Positions 1-7,269 of a DNA stretch of 9,079 nt are shown piece by piece. The DNA lies in NCBI GenBank assembly GCA_031278965.1, contig JAITJJ010000217.1, positions 1 through 9,079 of the forward strand, written 5' to 3'. Each line of letters begins with the position of its first letter. Position 1 is the stretch's first letter. A model generated the notes under the pieces. That model ran no database searches. It was not told where the DNA came from and worked only from the letters and a program-made list of their open reading frames with translations. The translations under genes were made by a program, and so were the position numbers. The stretch comes from Deferribacteraceae bacterium. GTDB taxonomy: Bacteria; Chrysiogenota; Deferribacteres; Deferribacterales; JAISNW01.

Positions 1-2
1 TT

Positions 3-617
3 TGGGCGTGCGATGACGGCATAGATGAACGCGCTTCCTTCGCAACGGCGTACGTTTCTGCTGTTCCGAGTGCGGGCAATGATATCAATTTTGATATAGT
101 CGTTGGGCGGAATAATGACAACGGTACTCCGGATAATACTACTGACGACTCTTGCGAAAAATTTTTATGGCTTGAAGGTGCCTTTCAAACAATAAATTTT
201 ATTGTGGAACCAAACCCAAATTCAACATCAGCATCCATTGGGCATATTATGCTAAAGGCAACTAAGGTGGATATACGAGCAAAACCTTCAATTCAGGGAG
301 TTCCCCCTCCTGCTATCCCTTCCTTTATATATGGGCAGTCATATTCGCTAGCCGTAACTGATGGAGGAACAGAAGAAGGGGGAGGTGGTTATATAGTTCC
401 GATCAAAATACCTCTTTTTGATGAGTCGCAGCTTCAAGAAGTTTTAGACCATCTTAAAACTACTACATCTGCACTGTATGAGGTAAGATATAAGTTTAAG
501 CTGCTTGAGTTGTCCACCGGTATTGAAGAAGATTTGGAATCTGGAGGTTTTAGTCTTATCCAAGTTATGGACGTGGTAAACTTGCCGGAGGGGCAAGAGT
601 GCGTAACTAGCAACTAA
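3..617 (+). CDS. Hypothetical protein, C-terminal part (5' end outside window)
   Basis: The frame is open without a stop from base 3 to the TAA at 615-617, giving about 204 visible residues. The GTG at 204 is inside this frame and is not a convincing start, so the gene most likely begins before the window. I do not recognise the protein. The visible part is acidic and rich in Asn, Asp, Gly, Ser and Thr in its first third. It then has strand-like stretches (IGHIMLKATKVDIRA; GGGGYIVPIKIPLF), a helix-like segment (DESQLQEVLDHLKT) and a Cys close to the C-terminus (QECVTSN). No transmembrane segment is visible. The composition resembles exported or surface proteins, which is an inference only because any signal peptide lies outside the window. 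A strong terminator follows, so this is the last gene of its transcript. Confidence 0.75.
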   Translation, partial: WACDDGIDERASFATAYVSAVPSAGNDINFDIVVGRNNDNGTPDNTTDDSCEKFLWLEGAFQTINFIVEPNPNSTSASIGHIMLKATKVDIRAKPSIQGVPPPAIPSFIYGQSYSLAVTDGGTEEGGGGYIVPIKIPLFDESQLQEVLDHLKTTTSALYEVRYKFKLLELSTGIEEDLESGGFSLIQVMDVVNLPEGQECVTSN

Positions 618-642
618 TTAGCATATAGCTCCTATAAATAAA

Positions 643-681
643 GCCCATCGGAATTTATTTTTCGGTGGGTTCATTTTTTTT
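643..681 (+). terminator. Rho-independent terminator after the hypothetical gene
   Basis: CCCATCG (644-650) pairs with CGGTGGG (663-669), with one G-U pair, and further A-T/G-T pairs are possible inside the loop. It is followed by a run of eight T (674-681). It lies 26 bases after the stop codon of the upstream gene and separates it from lpxB. Confidence 0.85.
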
Positions 682-740
682 AGGTTACTTCTTTAATATG
701 GAATCGTTAACACACTCTCTTTACTTTCCTCTTCAGTTAT

Positions 741-1892
741 ATGCCGGATTTTAAGCTCTTTATTGTAGCAGGGGAGCCTTCCGGTGATATACACGCGGCA
801 GGTCTTGTTCGGGAGTTGATTAAAAGAGAGGCTCCCCGCAAAATTACTCTTTTAGGCACCGGCGGGGCCGCTCTTGCGGAGCTTGGACAGAAGCAGACCG
901 CCACTGTTTCAGAACTTGCGGTTATTGGGTTTGTAGAAGCAATAAAAAAACTCCCTTTCTTTTTAAGGCTAGCTAAACGCCTTGAGGCGCAGATCGCGCA
1001 AGAGCGCCCGGACGTTGTTCTTTTAATAGATTACACAAGTTTTAACCTCCGTTTCGCCAGGAAGATAAAGAAATACAATATCCCCGTTATCCAATTTACC
1101 GCCCCGCAGGTGTGGATATGGCACTATTCGCGGGTAAAAACTCTGGCGGCATATTTTGACAGAGTTCTCTGCCTCCTCCCTTTTGAGGAAGATTTGCTTA
1201 AAAAGGAAGGGGTAAACGCCGTTTATATCGGTCACCCCGCTGCAGATACCCTTATAATAACCTCTTCTGATCGCGGAAGTTTCTGCAAACGCTTTAATCT
1301 CTCTGAAGATAAGCCGTTAATCGCCATAGCTCCCGGAAGCCGCCTCAGAGAGATTAATTACCTTATGCCGGTTATTGTTGCCGCCGCCGCCGCTCTTAAA
1401 GCAAAAGGGTTTGAGGCAAATTTTATCCTTGCCAAGGCAAATTCAGTATCGCGCCAACTCATTGAAAGCTATATCCCCAGAGAGCTTGATATAACGGTGG
1501 TTGAAGGGGATACCCCCACCGTGTTTAAGTATGCTGACCTGATATGGATCTGCTCCGGCACAGCAACGCTAGAAGCGGGAATATTGGGCACCCCAATGAT
1601 TATATTATATAAAGCTCCCAAACTTGATGTGCTCATAATAAAAGCCCTCACAAAACTCCGCTTGATAGCTCTCCCAAATATTATTTTAGGAAGTGAAGTT
1701 GTGCCTGAAGTAAAAGATAATATCTGCACCTCGAAAAATCTTGAAGAAAAAACTATAGAAGCACTGAATAAAGGCGATGATTACCGCAGGGCTCTATCAC
1801 CCTTAAAAGATATGTTTGCAGGCCGCTCTCCTTTCAAAAATGGTGCGGAAGAAGTGCTGAAAGTTATAAAATCCTGCGGGAAGCAAGAGTAA
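741..1892 (+). CDS. lpxB: Lipid-A-disaccharide synthase LpxB
   Basis: LpxB is a GT19 glycosyltransferase that joins UDP-2,3-diacylglucosamine to lipid X, giving the tetraacyl disaccharide-1-phosphate precursor of lipid A at the cytoplasmic face of the inner membrane. The 383 residues match the usual length (E. coli 382). Family motifs appear in order: AGEPSGD (10-16, with the catalytic-site Glu12), LAVIGFVEAI (59-68), IDYTSFNLR (96-104), APQVWIWH (121-128), LPFEED (146-151), YIGHPAAD (162-169), PGSR (198-201, the Arg equivalent to E. coli R201), SGTATLEAG (272-280) and LPN (311-313). The usual D-x-P-D-F-N is D-Y-T-S-F-N here; the key first Asp (97) is kept. No good Shine-Dalgarno precedes the ATG at 741 (the upstream bases are pyrimidine-rich), but no better start is in frame. 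It stands alone, without lpxA, lpxD or fabZ, and ends convergent with rarD. Confidence 0.96.
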   Translation: MPDFKLFIVAGEPSGDIHAAGLVRELIKREAPRKITLLGTGGAALAELGQKQTATVSELAVIGFVEAIKKLPFFLRLAKRLEAQIAQERPDVVLLIDYTSFNLRFARKIKKYNIPVIQFTAPQVWIWHYSRVKTLAAYFDRVLCLLPFEEDLLKKEGVNAVYIGHPAADTLIITSSDRGSFCKRFNLSEDKPLIAIAPGSRLREINYLMPVIVAAAAALKAKGFEANFILAKANSVSRQLIESYIPRELDITVVEGDTPTVFKYADLIWICSGTATLEAGILGTPMIILYKAPKLDVLIIKALTKLRLIALPNIILGSEVVPEVKDNICTSKNLEEKTIEALNKGDDYRRALSPLKDMFAGRSPFKNGAEEVLKVIKSCGKQE

Positions 1893-1918
1893 AATTGACC
1901 TATTTGACTGCGGAGCAT

Positions 1919-1934
1919 AAATTCATATGAATTT
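1919..1934. repeat. 16-base perfect palindrome between convergent genes
   Basis: AAATTCATATGAATTT equals its own reverse complement. It lies in the 41-base gap between the stop of lpxB and the stop of rarD and touches the last base of rarD. It could form a 5-bp stem with a CATATG loop on either strand and act as a weak bidirectional terminator. However, it is AT-only in the stem and lacks a T tract, so the function is a guess. Confidence 0.4.
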
Positions 1935-2833
1935 CAACCGCGTCTTGCTTGCCTGCCGCGTATGAAACCATCCGCAATATATAATATCACCCCAAGCCAT
2001 ATAAAGAAAAACACTACAAAGAGGGGAAAAGAGAACGGTTCTTTAAAAAAGAATATCCCCAACAGAAATGTTACAGTGGGGGAGGAATATTGAATCACTC
2101 CTACAGTGATTAGCTTTAGCCGCTTCACTCCCATAGCGTAACCGATCAGAGGGAGGATCGTTACCGGACCTGCCAAGGCTATCAAAAGCATTGTCGTCCC
2201 CGTTTCTGCAAAAAAGTCGTTCCTCTCTTGAATAATAAGGAAAGAGAGTATGGCCGGTATTAAGAGAACTAACATCTCAAAGAACATCCCGTGCATAACG
2301 TTTACTTTCACCAGCTTATGCAAAGCCCCGTAAATTGCGAAAGAGAGGGCAAGCGCCAACCCGTATAACGGCACCTCTCCCAAATTAAGCACCATATAAC
2401 CCACCCCAATAAGCATTAGGAGTGTGGCGATCTTTTGCAGAGTGCTTAAATATTCTCTGAAAAAGATCATCCCGATAAGGGCGTTCATAAGCGGGTTTAT
2501 GTAATAGCCGAGGCTGCTCTCCAGAACATGGGCTGTTGCCAGAGCAGCGATAAAAAACCACCAGTTAACCCCTATAAGCACGCCACACAAGAGGAGGAGA
2601 AGCACCTCCCTTTTGTCGCGGGCGATCTCCAATAATCCCCGTTGCTGCCTTAAAAAGAATACTGCCAAAAGCACAAAGAAAAAGGAGAATATAACCCGAT
2701 AGGAGGTTAGGAGGGTGGAAGGAATGGCAAAAAGTTTTTCCCAATATACGGGGATAATCCCCCAGAAAAGAAACGAGACAAGGGTTGCAGAAAAACCGAT
2801 AAAGCTCTGGCTGCGAAAAAAAGCTCTATCCAT
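1934..2833 (-). CDS. rarD: RarD-type EamA (DMT superfamily) transporter
   Basis: An inner-membrane transporter of the drug/metabolite superfamily. The substrate of RarD is not established; the name comes from an E. coli locus linked to chloramphenicol sensitivity. The 299 residues match the family (E. coli 296), with about ten hydrophobic helices. Recognisable RarD signatures are FWGIIPVYWEKL (23-34), YRVIFSFFF (45-53), GVNWWFFIAALA (88-99), ESSLGYYINPLMN (105-117), GMIFFREYLS (121-130), SFAIYGALHK (164-173) and QYSSPTVTFLLG (248-259) followed by FFKEP (262-266). The start lies 12 bases after the gspD stop. The purine run GGAGAAGAG at the end of gspD is the only ribosome-binding candidate and is rather distant, so translation is probably coupled to gspD. 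Nothing links a RarD transporter to secretion; it appears to share the gspCD transcript by position only. Confidence 0.93.
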   Translation of the reverse strand: MDRAFFRSQSFIGFSATLVSFLFWGIIPVYWEKLFAIPSTLLTSYRVIFSFFFVLLAVFFLRQQRGLLEIARDKREVLLLLLCGVLIGVNWWFFIAALATAHVLESSLGYYINPLMNALIGMIFFREYLSTLQKIATLLMLIGVGYMVLNLGEVPLYGLALALSFAIYGALHKLVKVNVMHGMFFEMLVLLIPAILSFLIIQERNDFFAETGTTMLLIALAGPVTILPLIGYAMGVKRLKLITVGVIQYSSPTVTFLLGIFFFKEPFSFPLFVVFFFIWLGVILYIADGFIRGRQARRG

Positions 2834-2845
2834 CTGTAAAAAGTT

Positions 2846-4768
2846 TTACTCTTCTCCAACCCCGTAAAGCTCTTCCGTAAAGATATCCTCCGGTAAATTT
2901 TCGATCTTTTCACCGGCGGAGAATGGGTTCTGCAAACGGGCACGGAGCACTTCCCCCATCTCCTCTTTGGTGTTTATTATATGGACGGTAATAAATACCA
3001 TCAGATTGGTTTTCTCGGAAGTTTCCGTTTCTGTTTTAAAGAGCCACCCTAAAATCGGGATGCTGCTTAAAAACGGTATCCCGGTTGTGGCGGAAGAGGA
3101 ATCATCTTTCATAAGCCCGCCTATAACCATTATGGTCTTATCGTAAAGCTGAACTCTTGTTTTAGTGGTGCGGGTCAGAGTGACGGGGCTGGCGTTGCTG
3201 AAAGATGAGGGGGATACCTTATTGACTTCCTGTTCTATTTCAAGGTTTACTAAGTCATCCCCCACGATATGGGGGGTAACTTTTAAGCGGGTTCCCACAT
3301 TGCGGTAGTCAAAGGTTTGGATCGGGTTATTGTTGGTATCGTATTTTTCGCTTGTAATATACGGACGGGTTTCTCCCACAAAGACCTCCGCTTCCTCATT
3401 GTCCAAGGTTAAAATTTGGGGCTTGGATACAATGTTTACCCCGGAATCCTCCTGTATGGCAGAAAAGAATGCCCCAATGGAAGGGAATTTAATTCCATTA
3501 TAGGTGATAACATCCCCGATAAGCCCCGCGCTGAAACCGCCTGGAAGACCTGTTACGGGATTGCCGGTTCCCCCTGCAATTGAACCGAATATTCCTCCTA
3601 ACGCACCGTCTGACGCGGAGTTGCCGAACCCTATGACATTGTCATCAGCTCCTGATAAAAACCACTCCACGCCAAATTTATCTGTGGCATCAAGGCTTGT
3701 TTCAAGGATAAGCGCCTCTACATAAACCTGCTTGCGGGGAATATCCAACTTTTCTATCATCTTTTCCAAATTATTGTAAAACTCCGTATCACCAAGGGCA
3801 ATTATGGAGTTAGTGCTCTTATCGGATGAAACGTTGGTGCGGGTGACACCCCCAACAGGGCGGGTTGTTCCGGGAGGCGCTCCCCCGCCGGTTCCTGACG
3901 CAGACGTTGTCCCGCCGCCGAAAATCTTGTTCAAAACCTTTTCAATGTCCTCAGCTTGGGCATATTTTATATAAAACACCCGCGGAAGGGTATTTTCCGA
4001 CACGGATTTAATATCAATCTGGGAGATCACATATTCTATCTTTTTATAATCAGAGGGGATAGCGGCTATAATTATGACGTTTGAGAGATCGTCCGATATA
4101 AAAACCGGAGGATACCCGCCTACATTCTGCCGATTAAGCATATCGTTAAACATCTTGGTTAAAAGCTGTTCCATCTTGGAAGCGGCTATGCTCTGGAGTG
4201 AGATACTGTATAGATTATACTTGCTCGCATATTCGTCCATTTTGCGGCAAATATCCCGCATCTTTTCAATACGGGAGCCAAAATCCCGCACCACAACGCC
4301 GTTTATTCCTTTTAAGTCGTTAATATCCCCATGCCGGGATTTTACCCTCTGGAGGGCAGTTTTCAGCGGGACTATATTGTAGTTTGTCATAGTCACGATG
4401 GCGGTGACAAACTCCTCGCCGTCTACAGAGGTATCCCCCGTAAAACGTTCATCATAATTCACAAAATCTTTATCCGCCACCACCAGGATATTATCCCCTT
4501 CCTGAATTGCCGCCAAACCGTTCACACGCAGAGTCGCATAAAAGATCTCCATAATAGCGGCGGCGGTCATCGGGTATTGAGAGGCGATATTGACGGTTCC
4601 CCTAAGGTCAAGCTCGTTATAGATTATATTTACCTCAGCAAAAGAGGAGACAAAAGTAATAAACTCCTTCATAGAGATATTCTTAAATGCCACATCATAG
4701 GTTTTAGGTGCGGCAAAAGGGGAAGAAAACAGAGCAAGTGTAATTATCAGTATAATGTATTTTTTCAT
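2846..4768 (-). CDS. gspD: Type II secretion system secretin GspD
   Basis: The secretin forms the multimeric outer-membrane channel through which the type II system releases folded periplasmic proteins. The 640 residues contain, in order: a Sec signal peptide (about 1-20, cleavage near SSPFAA); an N0/STN-like domain (about 22-100); N1 (about 120-182); N2 (about 184-254); N3 (about 262-343), interrupted by a Gly/Thr/Pro-rich loop at 284-308; and the secretin beta domain (about 345-600). The domain ends with the hallmark TGIPFLSSIPILGWLF (562-577) and NLMVFITVHII (588-598). A 40-residue acidic tail follows. The mature N-terminus is not a lipobox Cys, so any lipoprotein pilotin would have to act in trans. 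Its start codon overlaps the gspC stop (ATGA), which implies translational coupling. gspE-gspM are absent from the window and must lie elsewhere if the system is complete. A type IV pilus PilQ is less likely because GspC is next door and no AMIN domain is seen. Confidence 0.95.
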   Translation of the reverse strand: MKKYIILIITLALFSSPFAAPKTYDVAFKNISMKEFITFVSSFAEVNIIYNELDLRGTVNIASQYPMTAAAIMEIFYATLRVNGLAAIQEGDNILVVADKDFVNYDERFTGDTSVDGEEFVTAIVTMTNYNIVPLKTALQRVKSRHGDINDLKGINGVVVRDFGSRIEKMRDICRKMDEYASKYNLYSISLQSIAASKMEQLLTKMFNDMLNRQNVGGYPPVFISDDLSNVIIIAAIPSDYKKIEYVISQIDIKSVSENTLPRVFYIKYAQAEDIEKVLNKIFGGGTTSASGTGGGAPPGTTRPVGGVTRTNVSSDKSTNSIIALGDTEFYNNLEKMIEKLDIPRKQVYVEALILETSLDATDKFGVEWFLSGADDNVIGFGNSASDGALGGIFGSIAGGTGNPVTGLPGGFSAGLIGDVITYNGIKFPSIGAFFSAIQEDSGVNIVSKPQILTLDNEEAEVFVGETRPYITSEKYDTNNNPIQTFDYRNVGTRLKVTPHIVGDDLVNLEIEQEVNKVSPSSFSNASPVTLTRTTKTRVQLYDKTIMVIGGLMKDDSSSATTGIPFLSSIPILGWLFKTETETSEKTNLMVFITVHIINTKEEMGEVLRARLQNPFSAGEKIENLPEDIFTEELYGVGEE

Positions 4769-5652
4769 TGTATTTCCACAAACAGCGTTTTCTTTACCCC
4801 GTTGCGGGTAACATCCACGCTTATAGCGCTTATATCGGCAGCTTGCTGTAACATATTAAATAATATTTGTGGATTTGTCAGTTCCTCTCCGTTTATGCGA
4901 TTAATAATATCCCCCGGTTGAATCCCCAACTGCCTGACAGGAGATTCGTTCTGCATCCGCACTATCCTATAGCCCACAAGTTCCTTGTCTTGATAGGCGG
5001 GGCTTGCCAGGAGGGTGGTTATAACTTTGTTTATATCTTTAAGTTGCCCTGTAATATCAGCTCTGTTTAAGACAATATTCTCCGTTCCCTCACTTACGGT
5101 TTTGGGCGGATTATTTTGGGGACGAAGCGGCTGGGCGCCGCGGACAGGGGGAGCGGGGGGAGTAACGCCTGTTTTTAAGCCGTCCTGAAGTTCCAACGTA
5201 TAATCCGAACCTTTATAACTGACGATTGCAACCTCCCCTTCAACGCTTTCAAGTTTATACCCTTCAAGCGCCACTCCTTGTTTAAGGACTAAAACGTCTT
5301 TATTGGTTTTAAGGAATATCGCCCTAACATCTCTGCCGTCAGTTCCGACAATGATCCCGGTAAGCCTTCCGTCAAAATCAGAGCCATCTCCTCCGCTTTG
5401 CCCGCCCTGACCCGAAGGGGTGCTTTTTTCCGGGGCGGGAACCATCTTTTCTATGTCAAAAATATTCCGCTCCGCCACCGCAAGAGCAAGGGTATCCCTT
5501 GCCACAACATCATTGTTCCTGACTTGACCGCTGCCTATAAAAGAGAGGGGCGGAACAACCAACAGATAACGGGCGGCACTCCCTAAAAAGAAGGCAAAAA
5601 AAACCGCCAGCGCCGCCGCATAAAATAACCCGCTGTAGTTTAATATTTTCAT
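4765..5652 (-). CDS. gspC: Type II secretion system inner-membrane protein GspC (HR and PDZ domains)
   Basis: GspC links the inner-membrane assembly platform to the periplasmic N0 domain of GspD and helps choose substrates. The 295 residues show a short cytoplasmic N-terminus, one transmembrane helix (about 8-27), the conserved ERNIF (61-65), a Gly/Ser/Pro linker (75-92) and the homology region (about 94-157: LTGIIVGTDGRDVRAIFL, then KQGVALEGYKLESVEG). A Pro-rich linker (164-184) leads to a C-terminal PDZ domain (about 220-294, with LGIQPGDIINRINGEEL at 242-258). The PDZ form, rather than a coiled coil, is the common GspC type. The ATG at 5652 has a modest AAGG 11 bases upstream. It is the first gene of the gspC-gspD-rarD operon, opposite a divergent small membrane protein. 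Confidence 0.92.
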   Translation of the reverse strand: MKILNYSGLFYAAALAVFFAFFLGSAARYLLVVPPLSFIGSGQVRNNDVVARDTLALAVAERNIFDIEKMVPAPEKSTPSGQGGQSGGDGSDFDGRLTGIIVGTDGRDVRAIFLKTNKDVLVLKQGVALEGYKLESVEGEVAIVSYKGSDYTLELQDGLKTGVTPPAPPVRGAQPLRPQNNPPKTVSEGTENIVLNRADITGQLKDINKVITTLLASPAYQDKELVGYRIVRMQNESPVRQLGIQPGDIINRINGEELTNPQILFNMLQQAADISAISVDVTRNGVKKTLFVEIQ

Positions 5653-5680
5653 GTACGCACTAACCTTATATAGTGCAAAT

Positions 5681-5708
5681 GATATACCCAGACAGCAACA
5701 AAAAGCAA
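5681..5708 (-). promoter_or_regulatory. Weak candidate promoter for gspC-gspD-rarD
   Basis: Read on the minus strand, TTGCTT (5708-5703) and TATATC (5686-5681) are separated by 16 bases and lie about 30-55 bases before the gspC start. The -10 box matches the consensus at four of six positions and the -35 box at three of six. The region is AT-rich, so a chance match is quite possible. Confidence 0.25.
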
Positions 5709-5805
5709 GAACTAAATTATATGAGCAAAGGCGGTTTAAGAGTCTCCTCCATACTAAAATTATTTTAATTATAATAGCTTTAGAGGGTAGTTTGCCATAG
5801 TAATC

Positions 5806-5835
5806 TTAAAATCTTTATCGCTTTATGGATTTTAA
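5806..5835. repeat. Inverted repeat in the divergent intergenic region
   Basis: TTAAAATC (5806-5813) and GATTTTAA (5828-5835) are perfect 8-base arms around a 14-base spacer, roughly midway between the gspC and small-protein starts. The roughly 285-base gap 5653-5937 otherwise shows only AT-rich sequence and weak promoter boxes. The arms could be an operator or a weak stem; AT-only arms also arise by chance. Confidence 0.35.
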
Positions 5836-5885
5836 TTTTATTGTCCGCACGGCGTAATGCATATAACTAAAGTTTTCAATAGCGC

Positions 5886-5914
5886 TTGCCGATATAAAAA
5901 ATATGCTGTAGACT
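5886..5914 (+). promoter_or_regulatory. Candidate sigma-70-type promoter for the 100-residue membrane protein
   Basis: TTGCCG (5886-5891) and TAGACT (5909-5914) have ideal 17-base spacing, each matching four of six consensus bases. They lie 24 bases before the ATG at 5938, which leaves room for a short leader carrying the AAGAGG ribosome-binding site (5921-5926). Confidence 0.4.
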
Positions 5915-5937
5915 TGTGCTAAGAGGCTTATTTTTAT

Positions 5938-6240
5938 ATGAATAAGATTGACTTTGTTTTTATTGCGCTGGGGCTTTACTGCTACTTTTCCACAATGTCA
6001 AAATTAAAAGAACAGTCCCAAAAGATGCTTCAGTATGAGGACATGCAAAAAAAGAAAAAACTGTATGCCGATTATAAATTGGAGTTAAAGCGCCGCGAAG
6101 ATATGGCCAGGGCGGCGGAAGAGAGAAAAAGAAGGCGGAGCGTTGACTTCCAAAAGATGGCAAGCACTGTGGAAATGCTGTCCAACCTATCCGATCAAGA
6201 GGTAATGCGTAAATCCCATATAACCAGCGGGAAGTTCTGA
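5938..6240 (+). CDS. Small membrane-anchored, charged helical protein (unknown function)
   Basis: This 100-residue protein is not recognised as a named family. Residues 3-19 (KIDFVFIALGLYCYFST) form one hydrophobic helix with no cleavage site, so it is probably a membrane anchor. Residues 22-70 are almost entirely charged or helix-forming, with Lys/Arg/Glu and heptad-like spacing, suggesting a coiled coil; they include KKKK (38-41) and ERKRRR (62-67). The tail (71-100) is milder and ends SHITSGKF. The ATG has AAGAGG 11 bases upstream and a plausible promoter before it, which supports a real gene. The heavy positive charge after the helix suggests the C-terminal part is cytoplasmic. It is divergent from gspC, which could mean shared control, but there is no direct evidence for a role in secretion. 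Confidence 0.7.
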   Translation: MNKIDFVFIALGLYCYFSTMSKLKEQSQKMLQYEDMQKKKKLYADYKLELKRREDMARAAEERKRRRSVDFQKMASTVEMLSNLSDQEVMRKSHITSGKF

Positions 6241-6273
6241 TCCCAGAGTATCGGCGCTCCGAAAATAAACCTC

Positions 6274-6501
6274 TTATAAATACTTAAACATCAGAATAAA
6301 CTGACTCTTCAGAAGCGTTGTCCAAAATAGCATCAAGAGTTTGTCCACGCTGTTGACTTTATCAATGAGCCTGTAATGCCTGTTGCACTCATCTAGCAGG
6401 GTATCCAAAAGAACCCCTCTCAATGCTATCGTCATATCAAGAAATTTATCCGCGCCCAACGCTCTCTTACTTTTCAATAAATTCTCAACTATATACTGTC
6501 G
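6274..6501 (-). pseudogene. Possible gene remnant next to the insertion-sequence end
   Basis: On the minus strand the frame from 6501 to the TAA at 6274-6276 is open for about 75 codons (…LGADKFLDMTIALRGVLLDTLLDECNRHYRLIDK…) but has only a TTG start (6477) and no ribosome-binding site. The last part in a neighbouring frame reads RGQTLDAILDNASEESVYSD before a TAA and looks at least as protein-like. A frameshifted gene tail is therefore possible. I recognise no family. It abuts the transposase end, consistent with a gene cut by the element. It may equally be non-coding: the stretch 6241-6490 holds nothing else I can support. Confidence 0.25.
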
Positions 6502-7155
6502 TCAATAGATTTTTAACCAAATGGCAATGCAACAGATATGGACAGCGGCAAGAAACAAAGCAGCGTTTTTTGCATAACGCATAGCTATACCGCGCCAACG
6601 CTTCAAATCCAAAAAATGCGTTCTCTGCAAAGTAACGCAACCTATAAAGATACTTATCATAATCCCTTTGATACCTGCGATTCCTCTTCGGAGGAATCGC
6701 TGCTTCCATGCCAACTTTCTCTGCAGCTTCAACTATTGTGTCTGTATCATACCCACGATCCGCTACTATACCTTCGATCAATTCAATAGCTTTTGAATTA
6801 TCAGCTGCGGGAGCATCCGTAACAATTGCTCTGACCGGCATACTATGCGCATCCACGGCTAAATGTGCCTTCGAGTTGAGCCCCCTTTTGTGCTGCCCAT
6901 CTCCTGATTGCTGCCCTTCGCCCCTGCCGCATATGGATGAACCTTGACAAATGTTGCATCTATCAGCAGCCATTCAAAGTCAGGGTCAGCTGTAGTTATT
7001 AATGCAACAAGCAGCCCTTCCCAAACACCCTTGTCTCTCCAACGGCAAAAACGGCGAAGTGTGTTCTTCCAACCTCCATAGCATATAGGCAAGTCCCTCC
7101 ACGGCGCCCCCGTGCGAGGTATCCAAAATACCCCATTGATAAACTGACGATTATC
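6502..7155 (-). pseudogene. IS5-family DDE transposase, 5'-truncated and frameshifted
   Basis: Read on the minus strand from 7155, frame 1 gives DNRQFINGVFWIPRTGAPWRDLP and then WKNTLRRFCRWRDKGVW, the classic IS5 N-terminal half. It continues with LIDATFVKVHPYAAGAKG (first catalytic Asp) to a TAG at 6861-6859. A -1 change at about 6889-6881 enters frame 2: KRGLNSKAHLAVDAH, IVADRGYDTD (second Asp) and YRLRYFAENAF (catalytic Glu). One extra T in the six-T run (A6 at 6611-6616 on the plus strand) then breaks the frame. The proper C-terminus is in a third frame, LDLKRWRGIAMRYAKNAALF through IAIWLKIY, ending at the TGA at 6504-6502. About 218 codons remain; the first 30-50 usual residues are missing, with an in-frame TAG (7158-7156) immediately before. 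All three DDE residues survive, but the gene is not translatable as one product. Confidence 0.85.
6881..6889 (-). other. A4G5 run at the transposase orfA/orfB junction: candidate -1 frameshift site
   Basis: On the minus strand AAAAGGGGG lies exactly where the frame changes by -1 inside the conserved R-G-G-L-x-(T/S)-K motif. Elements of the IS427 group commonly have overlapping orfA and orfB at this place, so this change may be original programmed frameshifting rather than damage. AAA slipping back by one base stays paired. The second codon would not re-pair perfectly, so the heptamer is not a textbook site. Confidence 0.4.
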
Positions 7156-7269
7156 CTAAATTCTCGATTTTTTAATATTCTTATTTAGAAGAGAGGCAAT
7201 ATGTTTTGCTTTTTTTGTTGGTTCAGAGATTATAATATTGTTGTCATAGGCTTTGCATTTTGGATAAAA
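7156..7269 (-). pseudogene. Short unassigned protein-like open stretch, minus strand
   Basis: Minus-strand codons 7269 to 7159 read …KAYDNNIIISEPTKKAKHIA and SLLNKNIKKSRI before the TAG at 7158-7156. There is no ATG, GTG or TTG start, and a TGA precedes it at 7272-7270. The Lys/Asn/Ile-rich composition looks like the tail of a protein, while the plus strand here reads as Phe/Trp/Cys-rich nonsense. It could be a gene fragment caught between the insertion-sequence remnant and the recombinase remnant. In AT-rich DNA an open run of this length may also be chance. Confidence 0.2.

Larger units (their letters stand above)
6495..7155 (-). mobile_element. IS5-family (IS427-like) insertion sequence remnant
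   Basis: The element is defined by its transposase (see the separate entry). The right end probably lies near ACTGTCGTCAATAG (6495-6508), just beyond the true transposase stop; many elements of this group begin with a similar GAGNCTGTC-type terminus, but I cannot verify that here. The other end is missing: the transposase reading frame loses similarity at 7155, and no copy of the putative terminal sequence occurs in 7140-7260. No target duplication can be identified. The element is therefore a decayed, one-ended remnant that cannot move by itself. Confidence 0.7.

Noticed and set aside
1023..1729. Minus-strand open frames opposite lpxB (1023-1235 and 1469-1729)
   Set aside because: They lie wholly antisense to a clearly coding lpxB, have no ribosome-binding site and resemble no protein family.
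3504..4921. Plus-strand open frames opposite gspC and gspD, including a 196-codon one at 4331-4921
   Set aside because: They are complementary-strand shadows of well-supported secretin and GspC genes; the translations are low-complexity or implausible.
5653..5937. Riboswitch or small RNA in the divergent intergenic region
   Set aside because: No recognisable conserved riboswitch core or GC-rich stem was found; only short AT-rich inverted repeats.
7204..7236. TATAAT at 7231-7236 as a promoter reading into the recombinase remnant
   Set aside because: No -35 box at suitable spacing and only a truncated pseudogene downstream; AT-rich DNA makes a perfect -10 box likely by chance.
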